Shown one piece after another: positions 31,499 through 37,138 of a stretch of DNA of 37,138 bases. Position numbers and translations under genes: made by a program. Numbering within the stretch: position 1 is the first letter of the stretch; each line of letters starts with the position of its first letter. The notes beneath the pieces were generated by a model, which had not been told where the DNA came from, made no database searches, and saw only the letters and a list, made by a program, of their open reading frames with translations. The DNA is taken from positions 1-37,138 of the forward strand of contig JAFXAC010000058.1 in assembly GCA_017522125.1 (NCBI GenBank). Reading direction: 5' to 3'. The DNA is from Clostridia bacterium (lineage in GTDB: Bacteria > Bacillota > Clostridia > Oscillospirales > CAG-272).

Positions 31499-33202
31499 TT
31501 ATTTTATTGTTATTCTTCCTTCCGTGGTCGCGTAGCGCTCGTCGATAACGCCGCCGAGGAAGTCCTTGACGTAATTGAGGAGTATTTCGTAGTCCGCCAT
31601 GGAACGGTCGATGAGAAATACGTTGTCACCGAAAATATTGTGCGAGCAGCCGCTGTCGGCAAGCATATAGCTGTGCGACGCTACCTTGTAGGTCGCGGCG
31701 GGGTCTATCGGCGCGTAGCTTCCGTCGGGCTTTTGCACCTCAACGTTGCACACGCGTCTGTTTTCACCGAGCGAGGAAACCATAAAGCTTTCGTCAAAGG
31801 TGACGGTTGAGGGAATGGACGTGTCAACGGTAAATCTTATGCCCGAGCAATGCTGGAAGCTACCGTTCTCGCCGTATGCCTCGCCGTCCTTTTGGTATTC
31901 CTTTTGCACGGCGTACATTGATATTTCAAGCGCGTCAAGTATTTCCTGTCCCGTAGCCTCGACCATACACAGCGTGTTGCCGAAGGGATGCACCGCTATC
32001 GTGTCGGCGTAGGTCACGTTGCCCGCCTTGATATCGGCGCGGACTCCGCCGCCGTTGACGAAGGCAATATCTGCCCCCGCTACCGCGCGGTAAGCGTCGG
32101 CGCAGAAGTTTCCTACGTTGGTTTCACGGTTTCTCACAAGTCTTATGCCGTTTTCATCGTATCCCGTAAGGTTCACCTTGCTCGTTGCGATGACGGTGCT
32201 AAGGCGCTCCTCGTAGCTTGCCTTTACGCTGTTGATAAAGGCAGTCGTCGCGGTGTCGGCTTCGGCGTAATCCGTAATAAGCCCAACGCTTACGTTGCCC
32301 GCCGCCGAGATGGTAAGCTGACCTATGCTTGAAAGCTGTGTTCCCGTGGAGGAGAGAAGCACGTTTTCGCCGTTTTTGTTCTTTTTGACCTCGCAGGGCA
32401 GGGCGTTGTGCGCGTGCGCGTCAAGCACCGCGTCCACGCCGTCCGTGTGCGCGATAAGTCCGTCGGAGGAGTAGGGCGAATATGCGTCCGTGTTGCCGAG
32501 GTGCGTCATAAGAATTACGTATTCCGCGCCCTTTTCCTCGCACTCGTCAACGTATTTCTGCACGCAGGCGTAGAATTCCGCCTCGCTCTTTCCGAAATCG
32601 TAGACGAACTCGCCGTCCTCTTGGAAATACACAGGTGCCGCCGCGGTGAGCGTGTACGGCGTGGAAACGCCGATAAAGGCAACGTCAACGTCGCCGTAGG
32701 TCATAATTTCGTACGGCTTTACGTCGGACAGCTTGTTTTCGCCCTTGCCCGTGTAGTTCACGTTGGCGCAAAGGTAGGTCGCGTCGGATTTCTTTATCAG
32801 ATTTTGTAGTTGTGTCATACCGTAGTCGAATTCGTGATTTCCGAGGACGGCAAGGTCGTATCCGACCTGATTCATAATGTCAACGACGTATTCACCCGCC
32901 GAAACCGCGCCCACAAGACCGCCCTGAACGGCATCGCCGCAGTCGACGAGCGTGACGTGGGGCGTCAGGCTCTCGCAGTATTTTTTGTACGCGGCAAGCC
33001 CCGAATATCCGATGTTATCGTCGACCGCGCAATGCACGTCGTTCGTGAAAAGCACGATGACGTCGTCGCGCTCGGCGGGCGCGGGTGCCGTCGTGCCGTC
33101 CGCGTCCGTCGTTTGGGCGGGGGCACAGCCCACAATAAGCGCCGCAAGCGCGGATATTGCTAAAAGCAAGGAGATGAGCTTGCAAGTTATAATTTTTTTC
33201 AT
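31499..33202 (-). CDS. 5'-nucleotidase/metallophosphoesterase lipoprotein
   Basis: I start at the ATG at 33202 (567 residues), as GGGAG lies 7 bases before it. The signal peptide ends in a lipobox with Cys26, so the enzyme is anchored outside the cell. The phosphoesterase domain has Asp55 and His57 (FTNDVHC), Asp90 (DCGDA), Asn122-His123 (GNHEFDYG) and a later MTHLG and DAHAH. The C-terminal 5'-nucleotidase domain has GGGVRADI and HPFGNTL. Such enzymes release phosphate from extracellular nucleotides or 2',3'-cyclic nucleotides. It is divergent from another lipoprotein gene and ends close to a MITE-like element. Confidence 0.94.
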   Translation of the reverse strand: MKKIITCKLISLLLAISALAALIVGCAPAQTTDADGTTAPAPAERDDVIVLFTNDVHCAVDDNIGYSGLAAYKKYCESLTPHVTLVDCGDAVQGGLVGAVSAGEYVVDIMNQVGYDLAVLGNHEFDYGMTQLQNLIKKSDATYLCANVNYTGKGENKLSDVKPYEIMTYGDVDVAFIGVSTPYTLTAAAPVYFQEDGEFVYDFGKSEAEFYACVQKYVDECEEKGAEYVILMTHLGNTDAYSPYSSDGLIAHTDGVDAVLDAHAHNALPCEVKKNKNGENVLLSSTGTQLSSIGQLTISAAGNVSVGLITDYAEADTATTAFINSVKASYEERLSTVIATSKVNLTGYDENGIRLVRNRETNVGNFCADAYRAVAGADIAFVNGGGVRADIKAGNVTYADTIAVHPFGNTLCMVEATGQEILDALEISMYAVQKEYQKDGEAYGENGSFQHCSGIRFTVDTSIPSTVTFDESFMVSSLGENRRVCNVEVQKPDGSYAPIDPAATYKVASHSYMLADSGCSHNIFGDNVFLIDRSMADYEILLNYVKDFLGGVIDERYATTEGRITIK

Positions 33203-33240
33203 TTTTATTTCTCCCATCGTAAGATTTAGGGTATGAAATT

Positions 33241-33269
33241 ATTTTACCATACGAATAATATTTTTTCAA
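33241..33269 (-). promoter_or_regulatory. Promoter of the 5'-nucleotidase gene
   Basis: On the minus strand TTGAAA (33264-33269) and TAAAAT (33241-33246), with a 17-base spacer. Confidence 0.7.
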
Positions 33270-33286
33270 CCTTTTATCGCCAAAAC

Positions 33287-33315
33287 TTGACTTTTTTGGG
33301 TGTGGATGATATAAT
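33287..33315 (+). promoter_or_regulatory. Promoter of the MBL-fold lipoprotein gene
   Basis: TTGACT (33287-33292) and TATAAT (33310-33315), with a 17-base spacer. Its -35 is 18 bases from that of the divergent 5'-nucleotidase promoter, so the two could compete or share a regulator. Confidence 0.82.
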
Positions 33316-33345
33316 CTTATTATAAAGCTGATAAGGAGAACAGTT

Positions 33346-35091
33346 ATGAAAAGAATAATTTGTGCATTTTTGGCTTTGATCATGCTTGCGGGCGCACTCG
33401 TTGCCTGCAACGGAGACGGCGAGACGCAGGATACTACGCTGCCTGCCGAGACCACTCCGCCGACTCCCACGGAGCTTGTGATAAGCACGCCCGATATGTT
33501 TAATTACACCATCGTAAGAAGTAAAAACGCTACCGCCGACGTAGTAAATCTCGCTATGTCGCTTCGCGATTCCTTGACCGCTATGACCACCGCCAAGGGA
33601 CTGAAGGTCACCGAGGATTGGGTGAAAAAGGGCGAGGATGTGTCCGCCGACGCTTGCGAGATAGTGCTTGGCATTACCGAGCATCCCGATATGATCGCTC
33701 TTTCAAGCGGTCTTGCTATGGGCTCGTACGCCATCAAGATAGTTGGAAGCCGCATTCTTTTGGCAGGTCACGACAAGGCTTCGCTTTTGAGCGCGATAAA
33801 CGAGCTTAAGCGCGCTATCGTTAAAAAGGACGACGGAAGTCTTGTCATAAGCACTGATTTTGCTGTGCAGGGTTCAAAGAACGAATATATGTCGGCTCTT
33901 CCGCAATACAGCATCAGCAAGCCCGGCTCTACCTACGACACGGGTGATAATTGCACGATGATACACGTCAAGCGCACGAATACCGCCGAGTACGACGATT
34001 ATCTTGCCGCGCTTGAGAAGGCGGGATACACGCTTTACGCCAAGAGAACTGCCAATGCTAACCGTTTTGCGACCTACACGGGTCACGGCGGCGTCGTAAA
34101 CGTATGCTATACCAACTATTCCAAGGAAGTGCGCATTCTCGTCGAGCCTGAAAGCTCCACGGGACTTCCCCCTCGCGCAGAGGACAGCGCAAACGTTAAA
34201 AAGACCACTACTCCGTCCGTAAACCTCGTAGGACTCGGATATAATCAGAGCGGCGGTCTTAACGAGATAGGACTTTGTATGATATTTGTCCTTCCCGACG
34301 GCAGACTTCTCATCGTTGACGGCGGATTCCGCTCGTACAACAACGCCGACAACCCCCTGCTCGATGCGATGAAGAAGCTTGCGCCCGACCCCAATAACAT
34401 AACCGTTGCCGCGTGGTTCCTTACTCACTCGCACATCGACCACCTTGCCGCCGTTCAGCGCTTTGCCGAGTCGTCAAGCCTTAAGAAATCTCTCACCGTG
34501 GAGCGCTTCGTAGTGAATTTCCCGACCAAGGAGCATTACGAGCATATAGACGACGAGGCACTTGCTGACGACCTTCGCGCGCTCCTGCCCAGAGCCTTCC
34601 CGAACGCGCAGATAATCAAGGCGCACACGGGTCAGATGTATGATTTCGGCTGTGGCGCGACGGTGGAGATGCTCTACACCTACGACGATTATATGCCCAA
34701 GATGCTTGACTGGAACAATACGTCCTCGCTCGTTTTCAGAGTAAAGCTTGAGGGCAAGACCTGCACGGTGCTCGGTGACGCAACGCACGCGACGGGACAC
34801 ATTCTCGTCGATATGTACGGCAATTATCTGAAGTCGGATATGGTACAGCTCTCCCACCACGGCGTTATCGGAATAATAGCGGACGTGTATAACTACATAA
34901 AAGCGCCCGTTCTGCTCTGGCCTGCGACGGATTCTGCGGTCAAGAAGTTCTATAAGGATTCCTATAACGTCGCGGCGCTTAACTACACGCGCGACCTGTA
35001 CGTTGCAAATACGGGCGTAACGACGCTGAAAATGCCGTACGCTATCAAAAACAACAAATCCGCAGTTATGAATAAGATACTGAAGGGTTAA
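33346..35091 (+). CDS. Lipoprotein with C-terminal metallo-beta-lactamase fold
   Basis: The 581-residue protein has a lipoprotein signal with Cys21 (ALVAC) and a Thr/Pro-rich linker (28-42). A first domain (about 43-175) resembles the small alpha/beta domains found before glycosidase-type enzymes. A second stretch follows, then a metallo-beta-lactamase domain from about 295. The zinc motif is THSHIDH (His361, His363, Asp365, His366), with LGDATH and QLSHHG further on, as in ComEC-type hydrolases. The substrate is unknown; the extracellular anchor and the first domain hint at a polymer or glycan ester. AAGGAG precedes the ATG at 33346. It ends at a strong terminator. Confidence 0.85.
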   Translation: MKRIICAFLALIMLAGALVACNGDGETQDTTLPAETTPPTPTELVISTPDMFNYTIVRSKNATADVVNLAMSLRDSLTAMTTAKGLKVTEDWVKKGEDVSADACEIVLGITEHPDMIALSSGLAMGSYAIKIVGSRILLAGHDKASLLSAINELKRAIVKKDDGSLVISTDFAVQGSKNEYMSALPQYSISKPGSTYDTGDNCTMIHVKRTNTAEYDDYLAALEKAGYTLYAKRTANANRFATYTGHGGVVNVCYTNYSKEVRILVEPESSTGLPPRAEDSANVKKTTTPSVNLVGLGYNQSGGLNEIGLCMIFVLPDGRLLIVDGGFRSYNNADNPLLDAMKKLAPDPNNITVAAWFLTHSHIDHLAAVQRFAESSSLKKSLTVERFVVNFPTKEHYEHIDDEALADDLRALLPRAFPNAQIIKAHTGQMYDFGCGATVEMLYTYDDYMPKMLDWNNTSSLVFRVKLEGKTCTVLGDATHATGHILVDMYGNYLKSDMVQLSHHGVIGIIADVYNYIKAPVLLWPATDSAVKKFYKDSYNVAALNYTRDLYVANTGVTTLKMPYAIKNNKSAVMNKILKG

Positions 35092-35099
35092 AAAATAAT

Positions 35100-35136
35100 C
35101 CCCAAGGCAGACCACGGTCTGCCTTGGGGAATTTTA
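35100..35136 (+). terminator. Terminator of the MBL-fold lipoprotein gene
   Basis: CCCCAAGGCAGAC (35100-35112) pairs with GTCTGCCTTGGGG (35117-35129), followed by AATTTTA. Confidence 0.9.
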
Positions 35137-35147
35137 TCGCACGTGCA

Positions 35148-35178
35148 TTTCTCCGAAAGCACCGTCGGCAACAAAAGG
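35148..35178. repeat. Copy of the TTTCTCCGAA...CAACAAAA repeat word
   Basis: TTTCTCCGAAAGCACCG continuing into CGGCAACAAAA resembles the copies at 35564, 36613 and 36957. It marks the left limit of the repeat-rich end of the window. Confidence 0.6.
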
Positions 35179-35187
35179 TGTCCAAAA

Positions 35188-35469
35188 TTACAGTTTTAAT
35201 TCTTGCTTTATCAGTTGAAGCAATTTAGAAAACGTATCTTCTTTTTCAAGATACGAATGATCGCACAGCATTTTTCCGTTGTGATAGATTTCGCCACGAT
35301 CCGTTATAAAGGTATGTATGTCTTTTTCTGTTTCTAATTTCAAAACGATATTGCCAAAAGCTTTTTCGTAATAATCAAACGAAACTATAGTTGCGTTGGC
35401 AGGGAGAAGAGCTTTTACTGCCTCCAACATCTCATTCTTTCTTCGTTCTGTTCTTTTCTTAAAAAACAA
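35188..35469 (-). CDS. Small AT-rich hypothetical protein
   Basis: I keep the TTG start at 35469 (93 residues) because AAGGGGGTG is 8 bases before it; the next ATG (35430) has a weaker site. The N-terminus is strongly basic (FFKKRTERRKNE). The rest looks like a compact alpha/beta domain with TFITDRGEIYHNGKML. I do not recognise it. It is AT-rich relative to the core genes, lies between repeats, and has a promoter whose -35 falls in repeat sequence. Confidence 0.62.
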   Translation of the reverse strand: MFFKKRTERRKNEMLEAVKALLPANATIVSFDYYEKAFGNIVLKLETEKDIHTFITDRGEIYHNGKMLCDHSYLEKEDTFSKLLQLIKQELKL

Positions 35470-35493
35470 TGATTCACACCCCCTTTATAACAC

Positions 35494-35522
35494 ATTATAC
35501 CACGTTTTCGTAAACAAATCAA
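35494..35522 (-). promoter_or_regulatory. Repeat-associated promoter 1
   Basis: On the minus strand TTGATT (35517-35522) and TATAAT (35494-35499) are 17 bases apart. The block CCTTGATTTGTTT that contains the -35 also occurs at 36259-36289. Confidence 0.78.
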
Positions 35523-35563
35523 GGTGAAGGCTTGTATATCATCCACAGCTTGCGTGCGGCGAG

Positions 35564-35625
35564 TTTCTCCGAATCCACCACCGACAACAAAAAGACCTGA
35601 TGCTTCGCATCAGGTCTTTTTGTTG
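35564..35625. repeat. Repeat copy ending in a 19-bp perfect hairpin
   Basis: TTTCTCCGAATCCACCACCG (35564-35583) leads into arm 35585-35603, which pairs perfectly with 35607-35625 around TTC; the stem is flanked by CAACAAAAA and TTTTTGTTG, so it can end transcription in both directions. The rightmost copy of this block (36957-36996) has lost the second arm at the boundary of an insertion sequence. The stretch 35626-35719 holds two AAAAGGTGTC words and no gene. Confidence 0.82.
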
Positions 35626-35719
35626 CGTTAAACGAGTGAAAAGGTGTCTGACCATAGGTAAAAACGAACAAAAGGTGTCCGCTTTTCACCGGTGCATCCG
35701 CTCGACAAATTCCAATTTA

Positions 35720-36220
35720 TCAAATAGCTTTTATTATTTCTCTCACATCTTTTTTGCTTGATAACCAAATAACTTTGTTCTCATATTTATCTAAAATGGT
35801 CTTTATTTCTTTTAGGTTTTTATTTTGAAAAGTCTCTGTCCATTTCAACAAGTTATAGACTGATTTCAGCGTTTCTCTTTTTCCTTTTTGTATTCCAAAC
35901 TTTCTTTTTATAGATCGTATAATAATTCTACTCTTATACAAATATCTTGGCATATCTAAAACATAGATTACATCTGCTTCGTCAAAACTTTGCTGCACCC
36001 ATGCGTAATATACACCCTCAATTACCCATTCATTATTGTTTAAGATTTCCTGCAACAATGCGTTTCTTTCTTCAAGTGGTCTTTTTATTCCATATTCTTC
36101 GGCGTTATTATCCCATTGAATATCATCTAAATCAAAATGTGGAATGTTGTGTTTTTTTGCAAGAGCATTTGCTAAATAAGTTTTTCCAGAACCACTGCAC
36201 CCAATTATATGTATTTTCAC
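35720..36220 (-). CDS. P-loop adenylate-kinase-like protein (FlaR/topology-modulation type)
   Basis: The 166-residue protein has Walker A GCSGSGKT (7-14), a HFDLDDIQWD segment (about 28-37), WVIEGVY (near 65) and a C-terminal VIWLSSKKDVREII. This is the pattern of the small kinase-like ATPases annotated as DNA topology modulation protein FlaR. The real substrate is not known. The start is GTG at 36220, supported by GGAGGTG 8 bases upstream. It is markedly AT-rich and lies between repeat arrays, with a promoter similar to that of the 93-residue gene, so both look like acquired cargo. Confidence 0.85.
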   Translation of the reverse strand: MKIHIIGCSGSGKTYLANALAKKHNIPHFDLDDIQWDNNAEEYGIKRPLEERNALLQEILNNNEWVIEGVYYAWVQQSFDEADVIYVLDMPRYLYKSRIIIRSIKRKFGIQKGKRETLKSVYNLLKWTETFQNKNLKEIKTILDKYENKVIWLSSKKDVREIIKAI

Positions 36221-36258
36221 GAAACAACACCTCCGCCAAATTCTTATTTATCGGTTAG

Positions 36259-36287
36259 ATTATATCACACAATCGCAAACAAATCAA
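36259..36287 (-). promoter_or_regulatory. Repeat-associated promoter 2
   Basis: On the minus strand TTGATT (36282-36287) and TATAAT (36259-36264) are 17 bases apart, sharing CCTTGATTTGTTT and the following CGA with the promoter at 35494-35522. Confidence 0.8.
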
Positions 36288-36480
36288 GGCGTAAGCCTTG
36301 TATGTCTTCAATGATGCATCGCCTGCGGCGATATGATGCATTTGCTTCGCAAATATGATGTTGCTCCGCTGCGTTCCGCAATGATGCGATGTTTGCCATA
36401 AAATGTGGCGAAGGCACACATCATTAGGCGTAGCCGTCATCATTGGCGGAGCCAACATCATTTGCCGAAGGCAAACATCA
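36286..36480. repeat. Two facing hairpin arrays with ATGATG / CATCAT separators
   Basis: The left half (36286-36389) alternates ATGATG with short hairpins such as ATCGC-CTGC-GGCGAT and ATTTGC-TTC-GCAAAT. The right half (36418-36480) alternates hairpins such as TTGGC-GGA-GCCAA and TTTGCC-GAA-GGCAAA with CATCAT, the reverse complement of the left separator. So the two halves point at each other around a centre near 36390-36417. It is not a CRISPR: units are about 20 bases and the variable parts are self-complementary. Confidence 0.85.
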
Positions 36481-36483
36481 TTC

Positions 36484-36523
36484 AAAAAACGCACCTTTGT
36501 CGGTAGACAAAAGTGCGTTTTTT
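36484..36523. terminator. Strong hairpin right of the array
   Basis: AAAAAACGCAC then TTTGTC pairs with GACAAA then GTGCGTTTTTT (36484-36501 with 36506-36522, loop GGTA, one mismatch). It can act in both directions; no neighbouring gene clearly needs it. Confidence 0.75.
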
Positions 36524-36533
36524 GTTGGTGGAA

Positions 36534-36997
36534 AGCAGAAATTCGGTGATGCACTTCTCGCACGTTGCTACAGTGCGAACACAGCACAAGTCCGAAACTC
36601 GCCCCCGGCGAGTTTCTCCGAATCCACCGCCGACAACAAAAAGACCATCTGCTTTGCACGAGAGTGCGTGGGTTTTCGCGGTGGGTTAGCAGAAATTCGG
36701 TGATGCACTTCTCGCACGTTACCATAGTGCGAACACACATCAAGTCCACGCCCTAAAAACGCCACACCGTGGCGTTTTCTTAACGGGCTTCCGAATCCAC
36801 ACGCGCGTAGCGCGTTCCCCCACCAACAAAAAGACCATCTGCTTTGCACGCGAGTGCGTAGCTTTTCGCGGTGGGTTAGCAGAAATTCGGTGATGCCCAT
36901 CTCGCACGTTACCACAGTGCGAACACACATAAAGTCCGAAACTCGCCCCCGGCGAGTTTCTCCGAATCCACCACCGACAACAAAAAGACCTGATGCG
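36534..36997. repeat. Three tandem copies of a large repeat (about 154-190 bases)
   Basis: Copies begin at 36534, 36688 and 36878 with AGCAGAAATTCGGTGATG. They continue with TCTCGCACGTT, a GTGCGAACACA word and AAGTCC, then a hairpin and AACAAAAAGACC. Copy 2 is longer because it carries an extra AACGCCAC/GTGGCGTT stem (near 36757-36777) and different flanks. Copy 3 is cut at 36998 by an insertion sequence. Frames of 60-160 codons cross this stretch on both strands but change with the repeat unit and have no ribosome sites, so I treat it as non-coding. Confidence 0.85.
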
Positions 36998-37036
36998 TGA
37001 ACAAGTCCGTTAATAACGGACAATTGAAAAAAAGAG

Positions 37037-37081
37037 CCTCCTATGGTAGAATAGATATAGATCTAAAACTACCATAGGAGG
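37037..37081 (+). promoter_or_regulatory. Ribosome-site-sequestering hairpin of the insertion sequence
   Basis: CCTCCTATGGTAG (37037-37049) pairs perfectly with CTACCATAGGAGG (37069-37081), burying GGAGG 8 bases before the ATG. The element's own transcript should start near 37059, after the left arm, and so cannot form the stem; a transcript entering from outside can. Confidence 0.8.
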
Positions 37082-37089
37082 GATTTTTT

Positions 37090-37138
37090 ATGCCAAGAGA
37101 ATATCGCCATATACAAGAATACGAAAAAGAAATATTAG
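37090..37138 (+). CDS. Transposase N-terminus, IS3-family OrfA-like (partial)
   Basis: Sixteen codons are visible from the ATG at 37090, beginning MPREYRHIQEYEKEIL, before the window ends. From memory this matches the start of helix-turn-helix OrfA proteins of IS3-family elements in Clostridia; the fragment is too short to show the motif itself. GGAGG is 8 bases upstream, inside a stem. Confidence 0.72.
   Translation, partial: MPREYRHIQEYEKEIL

Larger units (their letters stand above)
36998..37138 (+). mobile_element. Left end of an IS3-like insertion sequence
   Basis: The element starts TGAACAAGTCCG at 36998, where the tandem repeat stops abruptly within its hairpin. A palindrome GTCCGTTA-A-TAACGGAC (37005-37021) lies just inside. 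The promoter TTGAAA (37024-37029) and TAGAAT (37047-37052), spacer 17, drives the transposase. Stem arms 37037-37049 and 37069-37081 hold the ribosome site. The right end is outside the window. Confidence 0.8.

Noticed and set aside
36286..36480. CRISPR array
   Set aside because: Repeats are only 5-6 bases, spacers are 10-20 bases and self-complementary, and there are no cas genes.
36255..37023. Overlapping 86-164-codon frames on both strands
   Set aside because: They follow the tandem repeat unit, repeat the same peptides (VTCEKCITEFLL-like) in different frames and lack ribosome sites, so they are products of repeat DNA.

Overview
The window looks like chromosomal DNA of a low-GC-branch Gram-positive bacterium, most likely an uncultured gut member of the Clostridia. 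The evidence is a long SRP RNA with an Alu domain followed by dnaX-ybaB-recR (the Bacillus/Clostridium order), a MecA-type adaptor, murQ, strong GGAGG ribosome sites, and many sigma-A promoters, nearly all with 17-bp spacers. Core genes have roughly balanced base composition. A few AT-rich genes (27.6-28.1 kb, 35.2-36.2 kb) and the repeat-rich right end look acquired. This assignment is inference from gene content; no database search was possible.

Layout. 0-0.5 kb: 5' part of a gene of conjugative-element type, cut by the window edge, lying beyond the 3' end of tRNA-Pro(CGG). 0.6-1.3 kb: tRNA-Pro and a YbaK-type aminoacyl-tRNA editing protein. 1.4-2.6 kb: an SPFH membrane protein with a small ribbon-helix-helix partner under a promoter overlapped by two TGATATCA palindromes. 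2.8-3.6 kb: a divergent membrane lipoprotein. 3.6-7.8 kb: operon of a MATE transporter, a TPR-DUF1963 fusion and a mannitol-1-phosphate dehydrogenase homologue. 7.9-16.7 kb: a seven-gene leftward operon (two Gfo/Idh/MocA oxidoreductases, class III aminotransferase, FGGY kinase, amidohydrolase/lactonase-like protein, arabinose/fucose-isomerase-like protein, class II aldolase). 16.9-21.3 kb: glyA, SRP RNA, dnaX, ybaB, recR. 21.5-25.3 kb: tightly coupled NUDIX hydrolase, MFS transporter, glycerophosphodiesterase and murQ. 25.4-27.4 kb: small membrane protein and a short MutS-like ATPase. 27.6-31.2 kb: two proteins of unknown function, an O-antigen-ligase-like membrane protein and a MecA-like adaptor. 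31.26-31.48 kb: a MITE-like element. 31.5-35.1 kb: divergent lipoproteins, a 5'-nucleotidase-type phosphoesterase and a metallo-beta-lactamase-fold protein. 35.1-37.1 kb: repeat island with two AT-rich genes, ending in the left end of an IS3-like insertion sequence.

How genes work together. The isomerase, kinase and aldolase of the seven-gene operon fit an aldose -> ketose -> ketose phosphate -> DHAP plus aldehyde route. The two dehydrogenase-fold proteins, the lactonase-like hydrolase and the aminotransferase suggest that the incoming compound is first oxidised and/or deaminated, as for an amino sugar or aminocyclitol. No transporter or regulator lies in the operon, and I cannot match it to a named pathway, so it is my main candidate for an undescribed system. 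Other points of note are an in-frame 15-nt duplication inside a Nudix box, three hairpin arrays each with its own short separator word, a compensated stem change in SRP helix 8, and a ribosome site in the IS that is hidden only in read-through transcripts.
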